Shown here: in pieces, positions 24,760 to 33,424 of the stretch
How the letters are laid out: each line of letters opens with the position of its first letter
Position numbering within the stretch: position 1 is the stretch's first letter
Source: an uncultured Prevotella sp.
Lineage (GTDB): Bacteria; Bacteroidota; Bacteroidia; Bacteroidales; Bacteroidaceae
Length of the DNA: 37,343 nucleotides
Assembly: GCA_900540885.1 (NCBI GenBank)
Contig: UQHJ01000020.1
Span: forward strand, 1-37,343
Direction: 5' to 3'
Position numbers and translations under genes: made by a program
Notes under the pieces: model-generated
Database searches by the model: none
The model's input: only the letters and a program-made list of their open reading frames with translations
Told to the model about the DNA's origin: nothing

Positions 24760-25758
24760 ATGAAACGTACAATTGCAATCGTGGCCGGAGGCGATAGCTC
24801 CGAGCATGACGTCTCTCTGCGTTCAGCAGAAGGCATTCTCTCCTTTATGGACAAAGATAAATATGACTGTTACGTAGTCGAAGTAAAGACGGGCAACTGG
24901 AAGGTGGAATACAACAATGAGACCTGTCACATTGACCGCAGCGACTTCTCGTTCACCGCAAGTGACGGCCGTCACACTTTCGACTTTGCTTATATCACTA
25001 TTCATGGCACTCCAGGCGAAAACGGCATTCTGCAAGGCTATTTCGACCTTATCGGTCTGCCGTACTCTACGAGCGATGTATTGGTTGAAGCACTGACATT
25101 CAATAAGTTTGCGTTAAACAATTTCTTGCGCGCTTACCCTGAGTTACACATTTCGGACTCTGTACTCATTCGCAAGGGCGACACCGTTACACCCGAAACG
25201 GAAAAGCAGTTGGCAGAACGCTTAGGCATTCCTTGCTTTGTAAAGCCCAATGCAGGTGGTTCGAGCTTTGGCGTAACAAAGGTAAAATACGCTGATGCCT
25301 TGCGCGCAGCTATTGACAAGGCGATGTTGGAGAGTGATGAAGTAATGGTGGAGAAGATGATGACGGGTACCGAGATTACTTGCGGCTGCTTTAAGCGTGC
25401 CAATGGCGAAATCGTTACACTACCTATCACCGAGGTAGTTTGCCACACGGAGTTCTTCGACTACGATGCTAAGTACAACAATAAGTCTGACGAAATCACA
25501 CCCGCTCGCATTGCTCCCGAAACGGCACAACGTGTTTGTGAGATGACCAAACACATCTACCACATCTTGGGTTGCTATGGCCTTATTCGTATAGACTATA
25601 TTCTCTCTGGCGAGAAGGGCAACGAACAAATCAATTTGCTCGAGATCAACACCACTCCGGGTATGACGGCTACCAGTTTCATTCCGCAGCAGGTGCGCGC
25701 CTCTGAGTTCGACATCAAAGACGTGCTGAGCGAGATCATCGAAGGCCGCTTTGCATAA
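24760..25758 (+). CDS. ddl: D-alanine--D-alanine ligase
   Basis: Joins two D-alanines with ATP for the peptidoglycan stem peptide, in the cytoplasm. 332 residues, usual length. N-terminal IAIVAGGDSSEHDVSLRSAEGIL, substrate loop HGTPGENGILQGYFDLIGLPYS, ATP-grasp segments CFVKPNAGGSSFGVTKV and TEITCGCF, and metal-binding LLEINTTPGMTATSFIPQQ are all in place. The PxYS tyrosine (LPYS) indicates a D-Ala-D-Ala and not D-lactate ligase. It lies 80 bases after rluD. The repeat at 25763-25827 follows its stop by four bases. Confidence 0.96.
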   Translation: MKRTIAIVAGGDSSEHDVSLRSAEGILSFMDKDKYDCYVVEVKTGNWKVEYNNETCHIDRSDFSFTASDGRHTFDFAYITIHGTPGENGILQGYFDLIGLPYSTSDVLVEALTFNKFALNNFLRAYPELHISDSVLIRKGDTVTPETEKQLAERLGIPCFVKPNAGGSSFGVTKVKYADALRAAIDKAMLESDEVMVEKMMTGTEITCGCFKRANGEIVTLPITEVVCHTEFFDYDAKYNNKSDEITPARIAPETAQRVCEMTKHIYHILGCYGLIRIDYILSGEKGNEQINLLEINTTPGMTATSFIPQQVRASEFDIKDVLSEIIEGRFA

Positions 25759-25762
25759 TCAG

Positions 25763-25827
25763 CAACTGGGGGCAGGTCTCTGGCCTGCGGATTGAAGACA
25801 CGCAGGCCAGAGGCTTGCCCCCATTTG
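25763..25827. repeat. GC-rich inverted repeat after ddl (family B)
   Basis: Two 27-base arms (24 pairs) with an 11-base loop; the edges CAACTGGGGGCAGG and TTGCCCCCATTTGTTG are shared with the element at 28883-28998, but the interior TCTGGCCTGCG differs. May act as a terminator for ddl. Confidence 0.75.
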
Positions 25828-25879
25828 TTGTGCTACCTAAAGATAGCTTCTTATTTACACTTCGCTTAATGTGGCCATT

Positions 25880-25985
25880 CGCACATTTGCATATTAACAC
25901 ATTTGCATATTAGCACATTTGCACATTTGCATATTAGCTCATTTGCACATTAGCACATTTGCACATTAGCACATTAGCACATTTA
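25880..25985. repeat. Degenerate tandem repeat GCACATTTGCATATTA
   Basis: About thirteen 8-base modules of the forms CACATTTG, CATATTAG and CACATTAG follow one another right up to 14 bases before the acyltransferase start. Short-period repeats of this kind can change length by slippage. No standard promoter was found within it. Confidence 0.7.
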
Positions 25986-25998
25986 TAATCCCCTTACC

Positions 25999-27159
25999 AT
26001 GAACATTCACGATTTTGACGCCATACGTCCGATACTGCCTGAGGAACTTTCCGCAGCGATTGAGGAACTCTTTGCCGACCCACAGTTTTGTGCCATTGTT
26101 CCCACACTCATGAAGGGCATTCCCTTAGAGGCACTCAAGGCAAAGGCCCTGCAATGCAAGGACAACCTTGAATTTCAGAAGGTGTTCTTCTATCCGCTCG
26201 TTCAGCAACTCATGTCGCAATGTAGCACAGGTTGGAGTTTTGATGCCTCAGCTATTGCGCCTACAGAGCGCCCGAAGGCTTACACCTTTATATCTAACCA
26301 CCGCGACATCGTACTCGATTCCGCCCTGCTCGACATACTTCTCATCGACCATGGGTTTGAGAATACAATCGAGATAGCCATTGGCGACAACTTACTTATC
26401 TACCCTTGGATTCGCACATTGGTACGAATCAATAAGTCGTTCATCGTACAACGCTCGGTAGGCATGCGCGAGATGTTGCTTTCGAGCAAGCGTATGAGCC
26501 AGTATATGCATTTTGCCATAGCCGAACGCAAGGAAGGCATTTGGATTGCACAACGCGAAGGACGTGCCAAGGACTCTAACGACCGCACGCAAGAGTCTAT
26601 CCTTAAGATGATGGCAATGGGCGGCGAAGGCACACCGCTTGAGAGCATCAAGGCGCTCCACCTCGTGCCGCTTACCATTTCCTACGAATACGATCCCTGC
26701 GACTTTCTCAAAGCGAAAGAGTTTCAACAGAAGCGCGACGATGCAAACTTTAAGAAGAGCCGCCAAGATGACTTGATCAATATGCAAACGGGCATCTTTG
26801 GCCGAAAGGGACGTGTGGTGTATCGCCTCTCTGCGCCCGTCAATACGTGGATTGACGAATATGCAGCACTACCGAAGAATGAATTTTACAAAGCCGTAGC
26901 ACAACGCATCGACCTCAATATTCACCGTGGCTATGAGATTTTTGCCAACAATTACGTGGCACTTGACATGCTCAACGGAACGTCAGAACATAGCAGTCAC
27001 TATACAGAAGAGGAGAAGTCGCACTTTGTGGCTTACCTCAGTCAACGCATTGCAATGGTAGACTTAGCAGATAAGGACGAGGCCTTCTTGCGCGAACGTT
27101 TGCTGACGATGTATGCCAATCCGCTTATTAACCACCTCAATGCCTTGGCTACCAAATGA
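25999..27159 (+). CDS. PlsC-type acyltransferase family protein
   Basis: 386 residues, cytoplasmic or peripheral. The acyltransferase signature is FISNHRDIVLDS (His101 with Asp103/107), the second motif FIVQRSVG and the glycerol-phosphate-binding-like IAQREGRAKDSND (about 184-196), followed by a helical C-terminal extension. Members move acyl groups to glycerol-3-phosphate or related acceptors. The H-x-D pattern differs from the strict HX4D of PlsC, so the acceptor is uncertain. It overlaps the following lipoprotein by 4 bases. Preceded by a slippage-prone repeat that may affect its expression. Confidence 0.8.
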   Translation: MNIHDFDAIRPILPEELSAAIEELFADPQFCAIVPTLMKGIPLEALKAKALQCKDNLEFQKVFFYPLVQQLMSQCSTGWSFDASAIAPTERPKAYTFISNHRDIVLDSALLDILLIDHGFENTIEIAIGDNLLIYPWIRTLVRINKSFIVQRSVGMREMLLSSKRMSQYMHFAIAERKEGIWIAQREGRAKDSNDRTQESILKMMAMGGEGTPLESIKALHLVPLTISYEYDPCDFLKAKEFQQKRDDANFKKSRQDDLINMQTGIFGRKGRVVYRLSAPVNTWIDEYAALPKNEFYKAVAQRIDLNIHRGYEIFANNYVALDMLNGTSEHSSHYTEEEKSHFVAYLSQRIAMVDLADKDEAFLRERLLTMYANPLINHLNALATK

Positions 27160-27791
27160 AGCACTTTCTGTTAGTTGCTTTATGGCTCCCCTTGTTGGCA
27201 TTCGTGAGTGCCTGTAGCAACGACGATGCCCCCATGCCCGCCTATCAACTGGCTTTGGCCGACTTGACAACGGATCTCACGGGCACGGCCTATGAGTTGA
27301 CGCTTGACGACGGCACCTCGCCTTCGCTAACGAAAGCGATAACAGGATTGAAGACTGACACAACCTACCGCATTCACGTAGCTTACTTGCTCAATGACGG
27401 CAGAGCACAGGTGAATAGTTACACGCGCATTTTAGCTCCCCAAGTGGGCAAATATGCGTCCGATGTGGCTTATGCTCACCCGCTTGAGGTGACGACTTGT
27501 TGGCGTTCGCCTCATTACATCAACTTACAACTCAACGTAAAGGGGACAGCAAAGAGTGTGCATTACTTTGGATTTAACGAGACGGACTACCGCACGAATG
27601 CGGACGGCTCGCATACGATGTGTGTCAACCTTATTCATAATCAGAATGCTGACCCGCTTTATTACTCTCGCTCTACCTACCTCTCATTGCCGCTTCGTCC
27701 ATTAAGCCATTTGTTGCGAACGGGTACGGATTCTATTCAGCTCACGGTTAATACGTTTCAGGGCAAGGAGACTTACAAATTTGAATACTAA
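27156..27791 (+). CDS. NigD-like lipoprotein
   Basis: 211 residues with a lipoprotein signal (FVSAC, Cys at about residue 20). A beta-rich C-terminal domain with YRIHVAYLLNDGRAQVNSY and SVHYFGFNETDYRTN resembles NigD-like proteins of Bacteroides and Prevotella, which are surface or periplasmic lipoproteins of uncertain role. Assignment is by remembered sequence style, so moderate. The ATGA overlap with the acyltransferase indicates one transcript, and a GNAT gene follows 17 bases after its stop. Confidence 0.65.
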   Translation: MKHFLLVALWLPLLAFVSACSNDDAPMPAYQLALADLTTDLTGTAYELTLDDGTSPSLTKAITGLKTDTTYRIHVAYLLNDGRAQVNSYTRILAPQVGKYASDVAYAHPLEVTTCWRSPHYINLQLNVKGTAKSVHYFGFNETDYRTNADGSHTMCVNLIHNQNADPLYYSRSTYLSLPLRPLSHLLRTGTDSIQLTVNTFQGKETYKFEY

Positions 27792-27808
27792 CCTATCTAA
27801 CAATAGAC

Positions 27809-28849
27809 ATGTTACTTTCACAAGAAGATATTAAACAACAAACACGCGAACTGTGGCGCAATAATTTCAGCCACAGTGACGAGTTCTTAGATATATACTT
27901 TGACGAGAAATACGCTGACGAAAATAATCTTACAATCCGTCACGACGGCAACGTGGTAGCTTCTATGCAATTATTGCCTTACCGCTACACGTTCTATGGC
28001 ACGGTGTTACGCGCAGGTTACTTAAACGGACTTTGTACGGACAAGAACTTTCGCAATCGTGGCTACGCCTCTAACCTCATTCACGAGGCGCATCGACGCT
28101 TGTTCCGCCAAGGGGCAACGATGAGTTTCTTAATTCCTAACGAAGAGCAGCGCCACTTCTTTGAAAAGCCGCAACACGGGTCTTTCTGGACGGCAGTCTA
28201 TCGTCAGAACTTGCCACTCGACGTGACCAATGACGGTGCTTTCGACAAGATTGAGGTCATTCGTCCCGACGAATGGGGCAGTGATATGTATGTGTTCTAT
28301 CATCGCCTTACGGCAGAGTTGCCTTTCATGATCCACCCCTCTGAGAATGACTTCTTTGCAGCCCTTGAGGCGGCCGACTTACAAGATGGCTACATACTTG
28401 TAGCACGTCGCAAGCGTCGCATGGTAGGCTTCTGCTTAGCCGTGAAGGAGGCCGACGGCAACGTTTACATTCGCACTTTGGCCATTACCGAAACAGCCGT
28501 ACGTGCCGCCTTTGTTGACTACCTCTGCAAGGCATGTGGCGTTGATAAGGTGTATCGTCGCTTCTGCCTACCAGGTTCATTAAAGGGAAGTATGCCATAC
28601 GCCATGGCACGCGTTATCAATGTGCCGCGTTTTCTCTCGGCTATTGCTACACCGAACCCAGGCTTCCAATTGCACATCGGTGTAGACGGTGACCTCGACA
28701 TTCCCGAAAACAATGGTTGGTACATCGTAGAGGACGGCCGTGTGCGTCTTACTGACGAGAAGCCTGATAGCATTATTACGCCAGGTGGTTTGGCTGCTAT
28801 GTTTATGGCAGCACAACCTATGGTATTGGATATGTTGTTGGATGAGTAA
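27809..28849 (+). CDS. GNAT N-acetyltransferase, Eis-like
   Basis: 346 residues. The N-terminal GNAT domain (about 1-150) has the acetyl-CoA site in GLCTDKNFRNRGYASNLIHEA (R/Q-x-x-G-x-A). A second acetyltransferase-like half follows (about 160-260), then a C-terminal SCP2-like domain (GFQLHIGVDGDLDIPENNGWYIVEDGRV, then LAAMFMAAQPM). This three-part plan is that of Eis-type enzymes; the acceptor cannot be told from sequence. Third gene of the acyltransferase-NigD-GNAT run. Confidence 0.85.
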   Translation: MLLSQEDIKQQTRELWRNNFSHSDEFLDIYFDEKYADENNLTIRHDGNVVASMQLLPYRYTFYGTVLRAGYLNGLCTDKNFRNRGYASNLIHEAHRRLFRQGATMSFLIPNEEQRHFFEKPQHGSFWTAVYRQNLPLDVTNDGAFDKIEVIRPDEWGSDMYVFYHRLTAELPFMIHPSENDFFAALEAADLQDGYILVARRKRRMVGFCLAVKEADGNVYIRTLAITETAVRAAFVDYLCKACGVDKVYRRFCLPGSLKGSMPYAMARVINVPRFLSAIATPNPGFQLHIGVDGDLDIPENNGWYIVEDGRVRLTDEKPDSIITPGGLAAMFMAAQPMVLDMLLDE

Positions 28850-28882
28850 CGACTATATATTTTTTTTCTGAATAGCACATAG

Positions 28883-28998
28883 CAACAGGGGGCAGGATCA
28901 ATTGGGGGGCGGGTTTTTAACCCGCGGCAGCAAATACTTCTATCTGCTTACCGCGGGTTAAAAACCCGCCCCCCAATTAAGCTTGCCCCCAGTTGTTG
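28883..28998. repeat. Nested GC-rich inverted repeat (family A inside family B edges)
   Basis: Arms 28900-28927 and 28951-28978 are perfectly complementary over 28 bases, and each arm is itself a hairpin (GCGGGTT/AACCCGC). Outside lie CAACAGGGGGCAGG and TTGCCCCCAGTTGTTG, the family B edges. The interior matches the family A elements at 105-191 and 34540-34671. Confidence 0.85.
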
Positions 28999-29027
28999 TT
29001 TTTCTTATATTTAAACGTACAACGCAC

Positions 29028-30095
29028 ATGAAAAGACTTCTTTTAACCTCCGTGTTATTGCTGAGTGCTCTAAGTAGCATAAGTGCGCAAACGGCCCTTG
29101 AACTCAAGCAGCAATCACTATCGCGTTGGAACATCGGTGCAGCACAGTATAGTGGCATTACGGCCTTAGGCGGCAATCGTTATGCTTTGGTGAGCGACAA
29201 GGAACCTACCGATGGTTTCTTCTTGTTCCGCATTGATCAGAGTGCTGTCACGGGCGAAGTGACGCAAGTTTATTTAGAGGGATTTAAGGGCAATGTCAAA
29301 CCTGAGGTGGACGCGCAGGGCATCTCTATACGTGACTGCGAAGGCATAGCTTATGTACCGTCTCGCAATACGGTGTTTATCAGTGGCGAGGGCGACCAGC
29401 GCATTATGGAGTACAATATGCAGGGGCAACCTACAGGGCGAGAACTGAACGTGCCCTCTATCTTTTCTAACAAGCATATTGTATTTAACTATGGTTTCGA
29501 GGCACTCTGTTACGACACACTTGCACATCGCTTTTGGACTACGACAGAGAGTACACTTCCAGTTGACGGCCCTGCAGCCAGTGCTACACACCCCGGCGTG
29601 ACGAACTTGCTGCGCATTCAAGCCTTTAATGATGACTTGCAGCCTTGCGCGCAATATGCCTATCGTATGGATCCAGGACGCAAGGACGACTTTGGCAAGA
29701 CTTATGTATTTGGTGTACCTGAATTGGCTCCATTACCCGACGGCCGACTGTTGGTATTGGAACGCGAAGCGAATGTGACAGCGGGGGGACTGAGCAGCAC
29801 TGTGCGCTGCAAACTCTTTGTCGTTGACCCAGCTCACTGCGAACAGATAGACAGTCAGATAGCCATGAAAGACGTTGACGCTAATCACTTCTTAAACAAG
29901 AAGCTCTTAGCGGATTGGACTACACACGTTCAGCCGTTTAACATTTCCTTCGCCAACTACGAGGGCATGTGTCTCGGCCGCACTTTAACTGACGGCCGCC
30001 TCACTTTATTATTAGTGAACGACTCGCAAGGGGGCTATCGCAAAGGCCCGTTCCGACTAAAGGATTATATTAAAGTGATTGTGATTGGAAAATAA
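29028..30095 (+). CDS. Phytase-like esterase family protein
   Basis: 355 residues from an ATG that begins a signal peptide (MKRLLLTSVLLLSALSSISAQ); an upstream in-frame ATG lies inside the GC-rich repeat and is not used. The beta-propeller-like domain named esterase-like activity of phytase (PF13449) is recognised by GFEALCYDTLAHRFWTTTEST, VPELAPLPDGRLLVLERE and ISFANYEGMCLGRTLTDGR. Secreted; true substrate unknown. It stands alone between two repeats. Confidence 0.85.
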   Translation: MKRLLLTSVLLLSALSSISAQTALELKQQSLSRWNIGAAQYSGITALGGNRYALVSDKEPTDGFFLFRIDQSAVTGEVTQVYLEGFKGNVKPEVDAQGISIRDCEGIAYVPSRNTVFISGEGDQRIMEYNMQGQPTGRELNVPSIFSNKHIVFNYGFEALCYDTLAHRFWTTTESTLPVDGPAASATHPGVTNLLRIQAFNDDLQPCAQYAYRMDPGRKDDFGKTYVFGVPELAPLPDGRLLVLEREANVTAGGLSSTVRCKLFVVDPAHCEQIDSQIAMKDVDANHFLNKKLLADWTTHVQPFNISFANYEGMCLGRTLTDGRLTLLLVNDSQGGYRKGPFRLKDYIKVIVIGK

Positions 30096-30106
30096 GGGAA
30101 AATGCA

Positions 30107-30172
30107 ATTGGGGCCTCACCCCTTAAGCCCATCTTCCCCCGGTCGGGGAGGGGCTTAGGGTGAGGCCCCAAT
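30107..30172. repeat. GC-rich inverted repeat (family C)
   Basis: ATTGGGGCCTCACCC and its exact complement bracket CTTAAGCCC/GGGCTTAG and CCCC/GGGG pairs. It starts 12 bases after the phytase-like stop and could end its transcript. The interior and edges differ from families A and B. Confidence 0.75.
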
Positions 30173-30208
30173 GTCGTTTATTATAAACGTGTTTCAATGA
30201 ATTAAAAG

Positions 30209-30239
30209 TTTGCTTTTTCATCTTATTATGCTAACTTTG
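30209..30239 (+). promoter_or_regulatory. Promoter for the GH109-type gene
   Basis: TTTG (30209-30212), exactly 19 bases, then TAACTTTG (30232-30239). A full consensus match, giving a leader of about 50 bases. Confidence 0.75.
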
Positions 30240-30296
30240 CAGCACAAATCAGTAGAAAACATCTAAAAAACTTTTATACAACAAATTCATCTATCT

Positions 30297-31970
30297 ATGA
30301 AAATGGTAAAATGTTTTGCTTTTGCCTTTGCTGCATTGCTCACTTTGGGTAGCTCATTGGCACAAGCACAGTCACTTTCTCCTTCAACAAAGTGGCATTG
30401 GAACAAGGGTACAATTGAGATTGAAACGCCCGCTCGCCCCGCTGGACAGAAAGATGTAATCGGTCTTAAATTACCTAAAATCAAGAAAGTACGTATCGGT
30501 CTCGTTGGTCTTGGTATGCGTGGACCTGGTGCAGTAGAAAACTTCTGCGTAATTCCTGGCGTAGAAGTAGTAGCACTTTGCGACTACGTACCCGAACGCG
30601 CTGAGGCTTGCCAACAGTATTTGCGTAAGGCAGGTTTAGCTCCTGCTGCTATCTACTCTGGTGAGAATGGTTACAAAGAACTCTGTGCACGTCCTGATAT
30701 CGACCTCGTTTACGTAGCAACGGACTGGGAACACCACTTCCCCGTAGCTGAGGAGGCTTTGAAGCATGGCAAGAACGTAGCTGACGAGGTGCCTTCAGCA
30801 ATGAATCTCGAAGAGTGCTGGAAGTTGGTCAACCTCAGTGAGAAGATGCAGAAGAACTGCATGATTCTTGAAAACTGCTGCTACGATTGGTTCGAAATGC
30901 GTACCCTCAACATGGCTCAACACGGCGTATTTGGCGAAATTATTCGCGCACAGGGTGCTTACATTCACAATCTTGACGACTTCTGGGATTATTATTGGAA
31001 GAACCCCAATGGTTCAGACCCCGAACAACTCGGTTGGCGTTTGAAGTACAATCGCGAAAATCGTGGTGACGTTTACGCTACTCACGGCCTTGGCCCTGTA
31101 GCACAAGCACTCGACATTCACCGTGGTGACCGCATGAAGACTCTCGTTGCTATGGACACCAAGAGCGTTCATGGTAAGGAATTGGTAGAGAAGAAGACGG
31201 GTAAGCCTTGTAACGACTTCCGCAATGGCGACCACACTACTACGCTTATCCGTACGGAGAACGCTAAGGTGATTGAGTTGCAGCACGACGTAATGAACCC
31301 ACAACCCTACAACCGCCTTTATCAGTTGACTGGTACGAAGGGATTTGCTAATAAGTATCCCGTTGAAGGTTATGCCGTTGATAGCAAGCAGTTGGCTTCT
31401 GCAGGTCACCAACCTAAGGTTGACAACCTCAGTTCACACAGCTTCATGCCTGAATCAGAAAAGCAAGCACTTGAGAAGCAATACGAAAGCCCCATTCTTG
31501 CTAAGTTTGGTGAGTTGGCTAAGAAAGTAGGTGGCCATGGTGGTATGGACTTCATCATGTGTGCTCGTTTGATTTACTGCCTCCAGCACGGTTTGCCCCT
31601 TGATATGGACGTATACGACTTGGCAGAGTGGTGCTGCATCGCAGAGTTGGGCGCTCTCTCAATGGACAACAACTGCGCCAGCGTAACTTTCCCCGACTTT
31701 ACTCGTGGCGAGTGGAACAAGGTGAAGGGCTACAAGCACGCTTATGCTACTGCTGAAGAAGAGGCTGCCGTTGAGGCTTACTCAGCAAAGGTGACAGAAG
31801 CACAGAAGCAAGCTGCTGCTAAGTACAACCTTTGGAAACTTTATGATGACGTAAAGGCTGCCAAGGACGCTACAGCCAAGGCAAAGGCTCAAAAGGCTTA
31901 CAATGCTGCAGCTGCTAAGGCTAAGGCACAAGTAGCTAAGGCTGAAAAGGCACTTAACAAGAAGAAGTAA
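30297..31970 (+). CDS. Gfo/Idh/MocA-type protein, GH109-like glycosidase
   Basis: 557 residues, signal peptide about 1-25 (ALLTLGSSLAQAQ). The Rossmann motif GLVGLGMRGPGAV (about 68) binds NAD; ILENCCYDWFEMRTLNMAQHGVFGEI, YNRENRGDVYATHGLGPVAQ and DFTRGEW-type segments match GH109 enzymes, NAD-dependent alpha-N-acetylgalactosaminidases also acting on other sugars. Position 480 on is an unusual Ala/Lys/Glu-rich helical tail (KAQKAYNAAAAKAKAQVAKA and similar) about 70 residues long, outside the catalytic fold. Codon use suggests strong expression. Terminator at 31995-32032. Confidence 0.85.
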   Translation: MKMVKCFAFAFAALLTLGSSLAQAQSLSPSTKWHWNKGTIEIETPARPAGQKDVIGLKLPKIKKVRIGLVGLGMRGPGAVENFCVIPGVEVVALCDYVPERAEACQQYLRKAGLAPAAIYSGENGYKELCARPDIDLVYVATDWEHHFPVAEEALKHGKNVADEVPSAMNLEECWKLVNLSEKMQKNCMILENCCYDWFEMRTLNMAQHGVFGEIIRAQGAYIHNLDDFWDYYWKNPNGSDPEQLGWRLKYNRENRGDVYATHGLGPVAQALDIHRGDRMKTLVAMDTKSVHGKELVEKKTGKPCNDFRNGDHTTTLIRTENAKVIELQHDVMNPQPYNRLYQLTGTKGFANKYPVEGYAVDSKQLASAGHQPKVDNLSSHSFMPESEKQALEKQYESPILAKFGELAKKVGGHGGMDFIMCARLIYCLQHGLPLDMDVYDLAEWCCIAELGALSMDNNCASVTFPDFTRGEWNKVKGYKHAYATAEEEAAVEAYSAKVTEAQKQAAAKYNLWKLYDDVKAAKDATAKAKAQKAYNAAAAKAKAQVAKAEKALNKKK

Positions 31971-31994
31971 ATCTTTCTTATTGATTAATAAAGC

Positions 31995-32033
31995 AAAGGC
32001 TGCACAGATAAAACCCTCTGTGCAGCCTTTTTC
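31995..32033 (+). terminator. Terminator after the GH109-type gene
   Basis: A perfect 14-base stem AAAGGCTGCACAGA/TCTGTGCAGCCTTT with an 8-base loop, followed by TTC, 24 bases beyond the stop. Confidence 0.85.
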
Positions 32034-32071
32034 TATAAATTGCTAATTTGCTAAATTCGGACATTCTCCCC

Positions 32072-33400
32072 ATGCATACTTATTCTTATTCGCAGATATG
32101 GAAAATAGCCTTTCCCGTATTGATAAGCACACTGATGGAGCAACTCATCGGCATGACTGACACCGCCTTTCTTGGACGTATAGGTGAGGTAGAGTTAGGC
32201 GCTTCAGCTTTAGGCGGTATCTTTTTTGTCACTATCTTTATGTTAGGTCTTGGTTTCAGTATTGGAGCACAGATACTTATGGGGCGTCGTAATGGTGAGG
32301 GCAATTATTTGCAAATTGGTAATATATTTTATCACAGCCTTGCCTTTTTGCTTTGCATGGCTCTTGTGCTATTCGTGTTAACGCGGTATGCATCTCCTAT
32401 CTTATTAGAAGGTATTATAAGTTCGCATCGTGTATGCGAAGCCACAAATAGCTATTTACACTGGCGCATTTATGGTTTCTTCTTTGCCTTTGTCAATGTA
32501 ATGTTTCGTGCCTTCTATGTGGCAACCACTCAAACACGCACGCTCACGTTTAATTCTGTAGTCATGGTGTTGAGCAACGTCGTGTTTAATTATGCGCTCA
32601 TCTTCGGTCACTTCGGCCTACCAGCTTTAGGCATAGCAGGTGCAGCCATAGGCAGTACGTTGGCCGAGGGCGTCTCGACCCTATTCTTTGTGCTTTATAC
32701 CCGTTGGAATCTGCCTTGTGACAAGTTTGGCCTTAATCGATTTCCCAAAGTACAACTTTCATTGTTGCGCAGCATCTTTAGTCTTAGTGTGTGGACGATG
32801 ATACAAAACTTCATTTCGCTCACCACCTGGTTTATCTTCTTCCTCTGCATCGAACACTTAGGAGAACAATATTTGGCTGCAACCAACATCATACGTAATA
32901 TATCAGCTTTCACCTTTATGGCTGTCATCGCCTTAGCTTCAACCGCCAGTACGTTGGTGAGCAATTTGTTAGGCCAAGGCGATGCCGATGCCGTTTGGCC
33001 CTTGTTGCGTCGTGTTGTAAAAATGGGGTACGTCCTTCTTATTCCTATTTTATTGCTTATAGGTCTTTTCCCCAATGTAGTAATGAGCATCTTTACCAAC
33101 GATGTAAGTTTGATGCAAGCAGGGCATAATGCCCTTTATATTTGGATAGCTTCTTATTTGTTCACCATTCCTGCCCAGATATTCTTCAATGCTGTAAGTG
33201 GTACGGGTAATACAAAGCGTGCCTTCTTTATAGAGTTTTCCACCTTAGTTATTTATACTTTGTATGTAATCATTGCTATTTACCACTTTCGCTTGTCTTT
33301 ATCATGGTGTTGGTTCAGCGAATTTATATATAGCGGTATTGCTTTTGTACTTTGTTATAGCTACATGCGGAGTGGCAAATGGAAAGAGAAGAAAATCTAA
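32072..33400 (+). CDS. MATE family efflux transporter
   Basis: 442 residues from the ATG reading MHTYSYSQIW; an upstream in-frame TTG would add eight residues. Twelve or so hydrophobic segments in the two-bundle MATE plan; IAFPVLISTLMEQLIGMTDTAFLGRIGEVELGA is the typical start, and SIGAQILMGRRNGEGN and GLPALGIAGAAIGSTLAEG are conserved loops. Closer in style to the NorM-like/Bacteroidota MATE group than to the pump at 241-1515. Export substrate unknown. It is followed 24 bases later by the DUF6359 lipoprotein, possibly cotranscribed. Confidence 0.92.
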   Translation: MHTYSYSQIWKIAFPVLISTLMEQLIGMTDTAFLGRIGEVELGASALGGIFFVTIFMLGLGFSIGAQILMGRRNGEGNYLQIGNIFYHSLAFLLCMALVLFVLTRYASPILLEGIISSHRVCEATNSYLHWRIYGFFFAFVNVMFRAFYVATTQTRTLTFNSVVMVLSNVVFNYALIFGHFGLPALGIAGAAIGSTLAEGVSTLFFVLYTRWNLPCDKFGLNRFPKVQLSLLRSIFSLSVWTMIQNFISLTTWFIFFLCIEHLGEQYLAATNIIRNISAFTFMAVIALASTASTLVSNLLGQGDADAVWPLLRRVVKMGYVLLIPILLLIGLFPNVVMSIFTNDVSLMQAGHNALYIWIASYLFTIPAQIFFNAVSGTGNTKRAFFIEFSTLVIYTLYVIIAIYHFRLSLSWCWFSEFIYSGIAFVLCYSYMRSGKWKEKKI

Positions 33401-33424
33401 TGGAGATCTATAAAATACAATCTT

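Noticed and set aside
25880..25985. CRISPR-like array
   Set aside because: Units are 8-16 bases without spacers and no cas genes are near.
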